Below the pieces are notes generated by a model that was given only the letters and a program-made list of their open reading frames with translations, made no database searches and was not told where the DNA came from. A program made the translations under genes and the position numbers. 64,000 nucleotides of DNA from Reticulascus tulasneorum (Eukaryota; Ascomycota; Sordariomycetes; Glomerellales; Reticulascaceae), in the NCBI GenBank assembly GCA_001557505.1, contig LSAX01000001.1:310001-374000 (forward strand), read 5' to 3'. Shown piece by piece: positions 49,345-60,432 of this stretch (within the stretch, counting starts at the first letter, position 1; each line of letters opens with the position of its first letter).

Positions 49345-52300
49345 GGTTTGTGTACATGGCATTTAGATACCCGATTTATATTTCACCATAACTATAGACG
49401 TCGAAGTGGCATCCGATGCCTCTTCTCTTTCTGTCAAATGCTTGCATTTACCGGAGTGCTCATTCCTTTCTTCGCATGTGTCGATGTGAGCCTACATACA
49501 CATTTGGCGGATGGAACAAAGAGCATCCAGGGATGACGATGTACGAACCATGACGGAGGAAGTTCTCCACAGTAGAGATATTCGTGAGATAAAGTTATTC
49601 CGACCAGGGGGAACGCCACTTCTCTCGGACGGGTTGGGCTTGAGGGAGGTGGTAGTCTTGAAAACCACCGCATGCAAGCATGCGGCACCTTCGAACGGTG
49701 CCGATAGCAAAAAGCTTCATCTCAAGCCGCCCCGTGATTGGGCAAACTGCAAAGGAGGTGACCATTCGGCGATACCCTGCGGCGGTATGCAAAGGAGAAG
49801 GCAGAATCCGCCGGACAGTGACCGAGACTGTTGCACCAGTTTCGGTCCCAGTGGCAAGTCTGCCTTCTAGCTGTAGAAGTGCTGCGATTCCACGGCGTGT
49901 CAGCCCCTAGTTGGGAGAGCTGCATCACATGAAGCGAGAGGAATTGGACCGATCGCATGAAGGAGATACCTGACTACCGGACCCACTACGTTGAGATCGG
50001 GAGAGCGCTAATTTGAGGGTGGATTCTTGCTGGAACCAAGGCCAAGATCATGGCCTGGCCCAATTTCCATCGCCTTAACACCAGTGGCACAGCTGGACGG
50101 GTTCAATCTGGCGAGCCAGACCTGGAGGCCGTTTCTTGGGCAGGTAGAACGATCGGATTTATCCCCAAAGAAAAAATGTCATCGAGGTCCGCATCATCAG
50201 GCACGCATTTTACGAGCGTTGTGGCCGAGAGTTCCTCGATTCGGTGAGCAGGCAAGTGTGTCAGATGGCTGGAAGGATGAAAGGCACTCCGGTGAGGGAT
50301 ACAGGGATGGCTGCTCCAGCACACTGCTTGACAGCTGGGGCGCACTTGAATGTGAAAATAGCAACAGAAGAGGGGATGAACGCACACTGCTCGCAACTCA
50401 GATGGCAGACTGTCAGGGCCTGGACATGGCACCATCACAGGTCTTGCGGGAGTCCACTGATCCTAGGCGGAGTGAAGCCCATTTTGCTTTTTGGACAAAT
50501 CGTAAAACACCCTCGACAGGGACATAACACGACAGAATACGAAACATAGGATACGAAGACATCGCGCTAGAAAGGTATCTTCGTAGCGGCTCCGTCCACC
50601 TACATACATAGCAGAAACACCATACTGAACTTAATACCGGCTTCGGGATAATTGCTGGGAGCTTACGAAATGCCCATACGAACACCGAGAGCGAGATGAT
50701 TATCGGCCAAATCCCAGGAGGATGAAGGTGTACGGCATTCAGGAAGGGGAGCCCCACCGATGGCAATGCCATCTTTGCTTCAAGTTCAAGCCCCTGCAGC
50801 GAGGCTGAATTTGGGGGTTCCCTGTTTTTGCTGGCTGATGGGGGTCCAGCAATACCCGTTTTTGTTTTCTTTTTTAGCTGGTGTGGTGTGGTGTTGTGTG
50901 GGTGGGATGGTGGATGGTGGCACGATGGATTAACCTTAACAGAAACCTAATCTTTACTTGCTGGTAGTGTGAGTGTGTGTGTGAGGTCCAGTGTATCACA
51001 GAAAGTCAGGCTAGACTGCAATCTTCATTCGCCCATCTTTGCCCATCCGATGTTTTGCACGCCCTGAACTTGAAGGCTGTGTTTTCTCATCCCCCCTCCC
51101 CCTCCCCCTACAGTGGTGAAGGCATCAGAAACACAATCCAAAACCCCCAAACCTGCCCATCTCTGCTGGCCCTGTTTCTCGCGGTTGCAGGGCAGGTTTG
51201 TTCTCGCAGCAACGCAGATTCTCACCTGATGTTGTTTCGTCCTGTCCCACCGAAGCTTCGTATTGGCCGGAGCGCCCACGAAGGGGGGCACGTTTCGAGT
51301 CTCGCCGAACCTTGCACGTGCAGGATTCGCAGACACCTAGGTCCGAATGTGATGAAGATTAGTGGTGCTATGGCCCTGGCAGAGGGGGTGTTCGTCTTAC
51401 CGCAGCCCAGCCCCAACCCCAACCCCCAGCCCGGCTTCGACTTTAGACTACCGGACTAACTAAGGCACTGCTGGGTTGGACTGACTCCCGTTCGTGGCGG
51501 TGGATGTGACATGTGTCAAACATGGACGATAACATAACGGTCCCTACTGGACTCGCGGGTCCGCACATGCAGATGCGAACCGTGTACGGACTACACACGT
51601 AAACAATAGGCAGGTCTGGAGGTGGGGAGAGAGAAGGGCGATGGATTGCTGGAACTCGTCGCCCAAATGCCTTCGCATCAAATTCCCAGATGCCCTGGAG
51701 AGTGTTCCCGGTGAAGACCAAACAGCTCTCGTTGGAGTCCCGCATAGTCCGCTCTAATATTACAATGTTTTGCAACAGGCAAATATCGTGCTATTGCTTG
51801 CTGCTGCATTACCTGATTTGCAATGATCCACCGCGATCAACCACCCGACCCGGAAAAGCGAGTCAGCAGCGGGAACAAAAAAGTCGTCCGCGAAGAACCC
51901 TCCTCAGCGCTGAGCAGCGAGGCATCCCAACACAACCACCAGCTCATTCTCACGACTCGCCTCCCACCCCCTCCGAGTTTCACTGCGCAGATCAACCAAC
52001 GCCTAACGCCAATTGAGGAAAGCGTACCACGGTTGGGCTCGACCCGGGCACGGTTTAAATTCTAGGGACTGTCGGGGCCCCTGCCGGCCCCTGTTTGGGA
52101 CGCCTGGCTGCCAAGAGAATCTTCGTTCCTGGGGTCTCTGGGTCTCGGCCGGGTCTGATGTCACTGGCTGGGCTGGCCAGTCAGGTCACCAAGTTGGCCG
52201 ACTGTCGAGCTTGTCAGACCCTCACCACCCACCCCTGTGGGAGCCGCACAAAGTCAAAACAGACGCTACCTGGCTCTCGTCCCTTTCTGCATGATTGCGT

Positions 52301-52893
52301 CCCATGATTTTCGCGATCCATCACATCGCTGCACTGGCAACTCGCAGTTCGGATGGCATAGGGTGACATGCTCCGTTATCCTCCTGTCGCGGTCGTTCAG
52401 ACAGAGCCGTGTTAGCCTGCCCCGTACTCCATCCCGCGTCCGCGCCAACCCTGCCCCAAGTTCCAAGACACCATAGCCTGCACTCCCAGTCACCACCAAG
52501 ACCGTGATGACCTTATCGTCGGCGTCTCTTGCAGTCCCTTGCCCCAGGCTCTCGACCTGCCCAGCTGCCAGGGTAAGACCGGGGACGGGGACGGAGTCTT
52601 CAATGCCAGAAGCCAAGAGCCAAGAATCCCATGATATAATGGTGAGCGACCTTCTTCCCGCTGCACTGATCAGCAGGCCACTTCCTCCATCCTTTTCGTC
52701 TTGCCCTCTTCATTCGTTTCGTCCAGCATCGTCCTCGTTGCTGTTTGTTTCTTTCGTTTCGATCCTAGAGACCGGCATCTCGAACTGTTTAGAGCAAGCC
52801 TCATTCATTCATTTTATTCATTAACTATTATTACTTGTTCCGTTCTCTATACGTCTCTTTATCCATTCTTCTTTCGTATACTATAGACCAATT
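49345..52893. other. Long gene-free stretch (3.5 kb)
   Basis: No credible gene. Frames such as 50027-50527 and 50977-51459 have unnatural composition and no domain. G/T-rich simple sequence occurs at 50878-50930. The last few hundred bases are pyrimidine-rich and probably form the promoter and leader of the repeat protein. Confidence 0.5.
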
Positions 52894-54291
52894 ATGTTGT
52901 ACTCACGATTCGCCCTCCTGGCCTTGGCCTCCGTTGCGCTGGCCAACCCGCCCGTCTGCCCGCCGGCCCAGATCCAGACCGTCGTCCACACCATGATAGA
53001 GACCGTCCATGTCACTGTACCCGGCGCGGTGCGAACCGAAACCGTTCACGTTACGAGGACCGAGGTCAGGGAAATGGTCAAGACCGAAGTACGCACCAAG
53101 ACAGAGGTCAAGACCGAGGTGAAGGAGAAGACCAAAACTGAAGTAAAAGAGCACGTCAAGACCGAGGAGAAGCTGGTCACCAAAACCGAAATCAGGACCG
53201 TGGCAGTCACCCTACCTCCACACGTCAAGATCGAGACCAAGGTGGAAGAGAAGCTTGTCACAAAGACGGAGGTCAAGACAGCAGTAGTAACACTGCCACC
53301 AGTGATCAAGACGGAGATCAAAGAGAAGATCATCACACTGCCGCCCCAGGTCAAGATCGAGACCAAGGTGGTCGAGAAGGTGTTGACCGTGACGCTCCCG
53401 CCAGTCGTCAAGGTCGAAACTCGGGTACAGCACGTCACCGTGACCCAAGTCCAGAAGGAGGTTGTCACACTGCCTCCGCAAATCAGGACAGAGACGAAGA
53501 CCGTCGAGATGGTCGTCACCCTCCCGCCTCAGGTCAAGATTGAGACCAAGGTCGTGGAGAAGGTTGTCACCCTGCCCCCGCAGGTCAAGATTGAGACCAA
53601 GGTCGTTGAAAAGATCGTTACCCTACCTCCACAGGTCAGGGTCGAGACCAAGGTCGTGGAGAAGGTCGTCACCCTACCCCCAAGCGTTCGGATTGAAACA
53701 AAGGTCGAAGACAGGCTTGTAACCAGAACCGAGGTCAGAACCGAGGCGGTCACGCTTCCCCCACAGGTCAGGATCGAGACCAAGGTCGAGGACAAGCTCG
53801 TGACCGAAGTCAGGACGGTCCTCGTCACCGAGCACAACCGGGCTGTCAGCACGGTGGTGGAGACCGTCCACGTCACGCTGCCGCCCCAGATCGTCAGGGA
53901 AACAGTCCAAGTCACTGTCACTTCGGCTTTCTGCTCCACCGGCGCGGCCGCGCCGGTCATGGCTCACGAGACAGCCAACATTTCCAGCGTCGCGGCCGTG
54001 ATGCCCCATAACACGCTCGTAACATCGGTCGCAATGCCGCACACAACGACCGTCGCATCGGTGGGCATGCCGCACCAGGCCGTGCCGCCAATGGCCCCTC
54101 ACGTAACCCCATCGCCCATCTTCGTGCCGGTCGAGCACCAGCCTCAAGCAGCACCCACCGCCGCGCACATGCCGCCCCACCAAGCCCCAGCGGTAATCCT
54201 CATCCCCGCTGTGCATCAACCTCCCCACGCGGCACCCGCACCGGTCGTGACGCCTGCGCATCCGCCCATGCGATTCGCGCGACGAACATAG
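52894..54291 (+). CDS. Secreted protein with 17-residue TLPP repeats
   Basis: This is an intronless protein of 465 residues. The signal peptide is MLYSRFALLALASVALA. The body (about residues 25-350) is a run of alternating hydrophobic and charged residues. The core unit is VTLPPQVKIETKVVEKV and there are 11 TLPP boxes. The four most regular copies start at nt 53515, 53566, 53617 and 53668, a 51-bp period. Variants insert LVTKTE-type spacers. The alternation suggests stacked beta-strands. The C-terminal ~115 residues are rich in Pro, His and Ala (repeated MPH, QPPHA). There is no GPI signal or membrane helix, and almost no cysteine. I do not recognise a named family. A structural wall or matrix role is inference. 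Confidence 0.8.
   Translation: MLYSRFALLALASVALANPPVCPPAQIQTVVHTMIETVHVTVPGAVRTETVHVTRTEVREMVKTEVRTKTEVKTEVKEKTKTEVKEHVKTEEKLVTKTEIRTVAVTLPPHVKIETKVEEKLVTKTEVKTAVVTLPPVIKTEIKEKIITLPPQVKIETKVVEKVLTVTLPPVVKVETRVQHVTVTQVQKEVVTLPPQIRTETKTVEMVVTLPPQVKIETKVVEKVVTLPPQVKIETKVVEKIVTLPPQVRVETKVVEKVVTLPPSVRIETKVEDRLVTRTEVRTEAVTLPPQVRIETKVEDKLVTEVRTVLVTEHNRAVSTVVETVHVTLPPQIVRETVQVTVTSAFCSTGAAAPVMAHETANISSVAAVMPHNTLVTSVAMPHTTTVASVGMPHQAVPPMAPHVTPSPIFVPVEHQPQAAPTAAHMPPHQAPAVILIPAVHQPPHAAPAPVVTPAHPPMRFARRT
53515..53715 (+). repeat. Tandem 51-bp coding repeat
   Basis: Four head-to-tail units inside the repeat-protein gene, each coding VTLPP-x-V-[KR]-[IV]-ETKV. The nucleotide sequences have drifted mainly at third positions, so the protein pattern is under selection. 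Confidence 0.8.
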
Positions 54292-54532
54292 ACGATCATG
54301 ACAGGCTAGATAGAGACTGGATGGGATAGAAGGACTGGAGGGGCACATTGGGGTGTACGGTGTAACTTGGAAGCCGGCTATGGACCGGCTCTTTTACTTT
54401 CTCGCGGAACCTCTTGGATGGTACTTTTTGTGTGCTCTGACGAAGTTTGATACCCGGTCAGGAATCCTCAAATGAATCATAATACCATGTCTCATGGCCA
54501 AAATATCTTGCATTCTCCCACTCGCGTGCCTT

Positions 54533-55504
54533 CTAAAAATACATCTGGGTTAAGAGTGCGGCCGATGCCATGACCGACAACAGGAAAGCACTAGGTCCCA
54601 GTGACGCGCCTGACCCAGGCGTCGGCGTCGGCGTTGGCGTCGGTGTTGATGTTGGCGACGCTTCTTCGTCAGCCTTCTTGGACTCGTTGAATTGCGCCAC
54701 AATAAAGTCTACAGCCTGCGTGCCATATCGCGTGAAATAAGCCCCGTGTACTCGCCTGTCGCTGCCGCGGTCGCAGTAGACGTCGCCCGTGTCACAGTAC
54801 GCCAGCATCTTGTCGGCGTACGGCTCACAGGCAGTCGTATTTTCTCGCGGAAAGATCTGAAGTCTGATGTCAGGGCTGGGATTCTAGCATCGATATCGGA
54901 CAATACTGACACCATCCTGGGTGCTGGTTCCATTATCCCATGGCAACCCAGTGATATGAGTGGGATCGCCCATCATCACCACCGCGATAACTGCAGCAGA
55001 GTCAGTATGAGAACAGGGGCTCTGATCATTGCGCAAACTCACCGCTCATGTCCACCACCGAAGTCGAAATGGCAAACGTCTCGTTGAAAGCATCCTCGCT
55101 CGTCCCGCAAAGCGTGTCCGCCGTCACTTGGGCACCCTGTACCCCATCAGCACCCAGCACCTCATCATGAACAACTCACATACCTGCGAGTAGCCAAGCA
55201 AAGCCACCTTGGACTCTGGGCAAGCAGCATTGTACTTCGTGAGAGCATTCGTCAACGCTTGCACCCCTGCCGCCACCGAGCCGCTGTAATTCGTAAAGAC
55301 AGCGGGGTAATCCAGCGCCTGGATTTTTGAGTTCGGCACGGCGTTCGCCACACCGTCTGCAATCACGCCAATCCGTCCTGTTCCTGGTGGCTCGTTCGAA
55401 CCTCGTGCAACGATCATATAGACGCCGTCAACGCAGGTGGTATCTTGGGCGGCGCTTTGTGCGACCAAGGCGCCAAGGAGGAGAAGGATCTCGGGGAGCT
55501 TCAT
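54533..55504 (-). CDS. GPI-anchored cutinase-family (CE5) esterase
   Basis: Exons 55184-55504, 55043-55136, 54911-54990 and 54533-54856 give 272 residues. The signal peptide runs from MKLPEILLLLGALVAQSAA. The CE5 core shows VYMIVARGSNEPPGTG, the nucleophile GYSQG split at intron 1, CEPYADKMLAYCDTGDVYC with the catalytic Asp, and HGAYFTRYG with the His. After the domain comes a Thr-Pro repeat stalk (PTPTPTPTP), then a Gly/Ser site and a hydrophobic tail, as for GPI attachment. It resembles acetylxylan-esterase/cutinase proteins fixed to the cell surface. I start at 55504, because longer readings in this frame lack a signal peptide. Intron 3 uses a GTCAGT donor. Confidence 0.87.
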
Positions 55505-56118
55505 TTCGGGTGGTTGTCGAAGCTGCGATTGCTGAATTTGCTCGCCGGGCAGATTGTCCTCTTTAATCGAGGAAATCAATGACGTCTCAATACCATCATT
55601 CGCGATAGGCAATTCCTCTCACAGGGGACTTAAAGACGTAGCGCCAGGAGTGGTTCCAGCCAGGCGAACAGCCTGCTTTATAAACCCGGGTGACACAGAT
55701 ACCCAACGAGCTAGAAGACCGAAGGATGGGCATGGGCACATGCTAGCTAGCCTCTATCTCTGGCAATGCCTGTTGCGTAATGCGGGCGCGTGATTGCCCC
55801 GTCCTTGATTCAATATATCCATTACGGGAGTAGATAGTGGCCCGACAAGAAAGCCTTCCGTTTGCTATCGCGTATCAGGAGTACGAAGAATGCCTTGAAA
55901 GACCAGAGGCGCCACTGCGTTGCATTAGCCGGTGCGCCACGTCCGGATTGTGCGGGGTTAGGCTTGCGAGCTCCAAGCTTCTTTCGCAGAATATCACGCG
56001 CTACGTTTATCCCAGCCACTCTGTGCCAAACACGAACTCGTGCGCTAGCAAGTTGCGGCATCTTCGGCTTTACGTAGACAAGCTTGGGTTGCGACTTGAA
56101 CATACAAATAAACGAAGA
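55505..56118. other. Divergent promoter region
   Basis: This lies between the CE5 gene and the HET gene. The frame of the HET gene is open back to 55837 but has no ATG before 56119, so this part is probably leader or promoter. Confidence 0.45.
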
Positions 56119-58440
56119 ATGCCCGGCCAGGCTGTCCACAATGGCAATATTGCTGGTGGCATCTTTGGCAACGAAGTTGGGAATGACGTTGGCTGCGAAA
56201 CTTGCCGTCAATTATGGCTATTCCTAACAGTCGAGGTACAAGGTGATTTCCGGGAATTAGGTCGAGTTAGTCTTGGACGTCTAGACTCTCTCCTGGCAGC
56301 CAAATGCTCTGGACATGATCCTTTGTTCCGGGAAGTCAAGAAACGTTGCGATGCAAAGTTTGCAGACTTTGCACCGCTCGCAAGTGCACGTGAGGCAGAT
56401 GAGGTCTTGATTGAAGCACAACCCAATCATGTCTCCCTCATGGTTCTAAGAGAGCAGAAGGAATCTCCCTGGGAGATCCTCAACTTCTCACTACTCCAAA
56501 GGCCGGATGTCTTAGGTCATCCAGGACGTGGTCGTGTACCTGACCCAGAATGGGTCAATGTAGAGCTTGCAAAACAATGGAAAACCAACTGCCTTCTAGA
56601 GCACAAAGAGGAGTGCCAGAACCCACTCAAGATCAAGTCCATGTCCCCGGCATGGCTCATTGATGTTCGCACCAAGTCTCTCGTTCCCGGTCAAAATGTC
56701 AGCGGTTTCGTTGCGATATCATACAGGTGGGGGGAAGATGGCGGCGGCTTTAGAACCAGAAAAGATTTACTACCTCTGCTCCAACAGGACAGTTCGCTCG
56801 AACTTCCACAGATAGATATGAAGCTATCCCCAGTGCTAAGAAGAGCAATGTATCTAGTTGAGGCGCTAGGAGAGCGCTATCTTTGGGCAGATACGCTGTG
56901 CATTGTCCAGGAAAATCAGGCCGAAACAACGTCTCAGTTGAATCTGATGGGAGCTATCTATTTCAGTGCTGTATTCACCATTATTGCTGCAGATGGAGAT
57001 GCCCAAGATGGACTTGCAGGCGTGGGTGGTAAATGCGGGATGATTCGACGGCCGCAAGAAAACGAATTAGTCGTTCCGTTCGGGGACGAGGAAATCTTCA
57101 TCAGGCAACGTCGTCGTGACGGCTGGTACACAAGCGAATACTATCTCCGAGGGTGGACGTTCCAAGAGTATTTTATGTCCAAGCGGCGGCTGGTGTTCAA
57201 CGAAGCAGAAATCCATTGGGAATGCCAGTGTCATACGTGGGACGAGGACATGGTTGCAGGTCATAAATCTTCTGCTACTGAGATGCTCGACATGCAAACC
57301 TTGGTCGTCAAAGGCAGCCCGGTTCTAAACGCTCTGGCTACCGTCGTCTCCGAATACAACTCCCGAAAGCTTACTTACGACGCCGATGCCCTCCCGGGGA
57401 TCTCTGGTCTACTCGGCATCATGAGCCGCACGTTCCCCGGCGGGTTCCTGTATGGACTTCCAGAAATGATTTTTGACAAGTCTCTCGCCTGGTATCCATA
57501 TCACAGTGATCCGATCAGCGTCAAAACGAATCTTGTACGACGAAGTATTGCTAGCAGCGACAGCCAAGTCCCCTCCTCGTCGGCGGGTACCCCGTCCTGG
57601 TCCTTTCTTGGTTGGCGTGGCTATGTAGCTTGGATGCTCGAGTATGCCTTCTCAGGCGGCGCAAAAGTAACAGAGGAAACGATTCCAATCACTGAGTGGT
57701 ATACCAGTCACACACCTTATGGGGGCAGGCGCCGCCGCATCACGTCTAGCTGGTTTGACCAACGAGAGAAATACAAGGCCGCTTCTGATCCATTGCCCTC
57801 CGGATGGAGGCGAGAAAGGTATGATCCCGAACTACACCACATGCGGATATATCAGTTTCCTCCGAACCATATTCCAGAGGACGGCAACCGTTACGTATTT
57901 AATCACCAAAACTATCCTGCCAGATGGTACTGGCATCCAACACCTATGGTTGAAATCAACGAGCTCACACCATCATTTATTCCAGAGCAAACGCCTTACA
58001 TCATGTGCGAGACCAAGCGAGCATGGGTCCACGCTGTTCGGTCTCCGGACGACTGGGCGGAGGATTTCGACGCTCCGAAAGCTAGACCGAAAGCAATCGG
58101 CTACGCAAAGACCCTGCTGCGCCTTTGCACTGTGTCCGGTACTAAGATTGGAAGGCTGAATCTGCATCACGAGAAGGATCTCGAGCAATTCCCCGAAGAG
58201 CCTGCGTTGGGATTGGTGATAGAGCTGGTGGCAATCAGCCGCCGACAGCGTGCAGCGACGATGCTTACTCATTTTTCAGGTCGTGAGATGCTGTGGTCTA
58301 CTCCCGATGACCTAGAGGATTATGTTGTGCTGTGGGTTAAGTGGAAGGATGGGGTTGCGTATCGCAAAGCGATTGGGTCGGTTGGAAGGACGCAGTGGGA
58401 GGGTCTGCCCCTAGAGCGTGTTTCTCTTGTGTTGGGTTGA
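56119..58440 (+). CDS. HET-domain (heterokaryon incompatibility) protein
   Basis: This is an intronless protein of 773 residues. The HET domain spans about residues 190-350. It has the usual three blocks: GFVAISYRWG, then ALGERYLWADTLCIVQEN, then YYLRGWTFQEYFMSKRRLVF. The first 40 residues include GCETCRQLW. The C-terminal half has no known domain, as is usual for this family. HET proteins trigger cell death or growth arrest after fusion of unlike hyphae, and some act downstream of NLR-like receptors. The frame remains open upstream to 55837, but the first ATG is at 56119. An ankyrin protein with a Helo-like N-terminus lies 2 kb away. Confidence 0.9.
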   Translation: MPGQAVHNGNIAGGIFGNEVGNDVGCETCRQLWLFLTVEVQGDFRELGRVSLGRLDSLLAAKCSGHDPLFREVKKRCDAKFADFAPLASAREADEVLIEAQPNHVSLMVLREQKESPWEILNFSLLQRPDVLGHPGRGRVPDPEWVNVELAKQWKTNCLLEHKEECQNPLKIKSMSPAWLIDVRTKSLVPGQNVSGFVAISYRWGEDGGGFRTRKDLLPLLQQDSSLELPQIDMKLSPVLRRAMYLVEALGERYLWADTLCIVQENQAETTSQLNLMGAIYFSAVFTIIAADGDAQDGLAGVGGKCGMIRRPQENELVVPFGDEEIFIRQRRRDGWYTSEYYLRGWTFQEYFMSKRRLVFNEAEIHWECQCHTWDEDMVAGHKSSATEMLDMQTLVVKGSPVLNALATVVSEYNSRKLTYDADALPGISGLLGIMSRTFPGGFLYGLPEMIFDKSLAWYPYHSDPISVKTNLVRRSIASSDSQVPSSSAGTPSWSFLGWRGYVAWMLEYAFSGGAKVTEETIPITEWYTSHTPYGGRRRRITSSWFDQREKYKAASDPLPSGWRRERYDPELHHMRIYQFPPNHIPEDGNRYVFNHQNYPARWYWHPTPMVEINELTPSFIPEQTPYIMCETKRAWVHAVRSPDDWAEDFDAPKARPKAIGYAKTLLRLCTVSGTKIGRLNLHHEKDLEQFPEEPALGLVIELVAISRRQRAATMLTHFSGREMLWSTPDDLEDYVVLWVKWKDGVAYRKAIGSVGRTQWEGLPLERVSLVLG

Positions 58441-58940
58441 GTTTGCCTGTTTCAGACCGGAATAGGAGTTTGCTCGACTGTCCGCAAACTGTCAGGTTTA
58501 CAATATTACCGGTATAAACATGTACTGAGGAGTTTGCTCAAACCTGGGTGTGGCTGATGCGCTTCAATTGCTTGACGATTTACCTACTCACTGGTTTGCT
58601 TCAGCGAGATGTGCTCCTTCCTTTCGACGAGTCCGCCACAAACGGCAGGAGAGCTTCTCTATAAACGTGACTGCACCCGTCACGGTTAATTTCGATGATA
58701 CTGCTTCAGCTGCTTTCTCCTTCTCAATAGACATTTTCGACCCCGACCATCAACTCTCGCATCACCAACTCACCCTGATCCTACAGACAGTAACTTCCTG
58801 AATTGGAGTCTCCTTTAGACCTACCTGGTCACTAAACACTTTCATCACCAGGCGACTAGAAGTCTATCCAGATCATCGTCCTTGCCACTCAAACTTCAAC
58901 TCGTTCACTGTACCCCAGTCCACCCAAGTCATCCAACGCG
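58441..58940. other. Spacer without gene
   Basis: Lies between the HET gene and the MYND relic. It contains only short frames. Confidence 0.4.
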
Positions 58941-59971
58941 ATGCAGCAAGTGTCCTCGACCATTTAAGCCAACGTCACTTTGGCCGGAGAGTCCCCAGAA
59001 TTGCCCGTGAAAGAGAAATATTGCGTTGGCTGCGGCCTTTTCCAGTCGGCCCTCTCAGTACAGCTTCTTTCGTGTGGTAAGTGCAAGTTCGCTTCTTACT
59101 GCGGGCCGGCTTGCCAGTAGGCAGACTGGCAGATGCACAAGCGCATTGGCGATTTCTGGTCTAAGCGTGGCCAATCTGAGCCATGCAGCTGCTGTGTCGA
59201 AGGACCCGTGATCAGTGCCAAGAATCATGCCTACTGGCATGACATCGCCTCCCATGATCCGGCAGCCCAAGAACTAGCTGCTGTCGTCGGGCTTCAAATC
59301 CAGTCCGAGCACGGTCACGGCTGCCCAGGCATCGCGTATGGTTCACGACCGCTCCTTGTTGAGAATTTACGACTGACCTTCAACCCAGGAAAACTGTTCG
59401 ACGACTAGTCCTCACTGGGCATGATAGCGATCCCGAGTTAAAGCTCCTGCTCGGACCGAACTACGTGAAAGATGGCGGATACACCAATGCACGAGACGAA
59501 GCCATGGCAGCCCCACGTCCTGGATCCTTTGAATTCCACAGGCTCCTCGATCTGGATTCAGAATGTCCTCCGCAAGTGTGGACACCAAGGCCGGTTCGGC
59601 CAGGATCAAATGAAGAGGCAAAACTTAGCAAGATCAAGGCTTTACTGGCAAGCATGCTCTCTGCAATGGCAATCGATGGCGCTTCGGAAGTGAGTGATGT
59701 GCACTTGAGGGTGATACGCACTGCCTTCCCAGCCAAATTCGGAAACGGCTGGCCATTCTCCTGTGGTAACTTCACCGACCTGGACGACCTCTCCTACGCT
59801 CTACGCACGTTTCCGATCAACCTTGGAGTTATTCGCACCAATTTGGTGGGACTCGGCATCTGGCACATCCCAGCCAACCTCGAGTTTGCCGTTCGAGGTG
59901 GGGGTTCTTTCACTAGTCTCGGCTTTCAGGTCTGCGCCTGTTCCGAACCTCATTTGATGAAGCAGGAGTGA
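58941..59971 (+). pseudogene. Broken MYND zinc-finger protein gene
   Basis: From the ATG at 58941 the frame holds a MYND finger: CVGC, CGKC, YCGPACQ, then ADWQMHKRIGDFW. It is interrupted by TAA at 58965, by TAG at 59118 inside the finger and by TAG at 59406. A one-base frame change near 59409-59420 leads into a second readable part, HDSDPELKLLLGPNY through FGNGWPFSCGNFTDLDDL, ending at 59971. At least the first stop (STI-x-ANVT) fits CAA changed to TAA. MYND fingers bind proline-rich partners. This copy cannot give a full product. Confidence 0.8.
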
Positions 59972-60432
59972 GTACTTTTCTAGATTGCCTGGGGCGAGAA
60001 CCGTGTTGTTCGTGCGTGTCGTCTCGGGAGTCGCTGGGGAGAAAGATGCAGATTTGAGCGAAGATGAGGCAATTTGGGGTGGCAGTCTCTAATGTCTTTC
60101 ATGGCTCTTCTTGCTTTTAGTCACCTGGAATTGACTAGGTCTTTAAGCAGTACTGATAGGTCCGATTCGAGTACCTCAAGCACAAGATCGCTCAAAGGGT
60201 GGCACAAGGGGCGTTTGTAGACCCAACGTCTTATAGATGCAACTCATTTCCTAGATTTGGCCTTTCCACGTATCCTACTGTAACAATGCCGGAATGACCA
60301 TATGCCCCGTTCAGCGATGTGCGGCCCTCAGCGATCTCAAGTACCTTAGTTACACCATCCGTGCCGATCCAGTTGCTCGTTTCATTCTTTGAAACCATCC
60401 TTGTCGACCTCACTGTCACCGGCGTCGCTAGA
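59972..60432. other. Convergent spacer
   Basis: 3' regions of the MYND relic and the ankyrin gene. I see nothing else. Confidence 0.4.

Noticed and set aside
50027..50527. 166-residue plus-strand frame
   Set aside because: Overlapped by similar frames in other phases, with no signal or domain. Not supported.
53046..54348. Long minus-strand frames opposite the repeat protein
   Set aside because: They mirror the repetitive codons of the plus-strand gene, whose signal peptide and repeat logic are convincing.
55837..56118. N-terminal extension of the HET protein
   Set aside because: The frame is open, but it begins at a GTG and contains no ATG before 56119.
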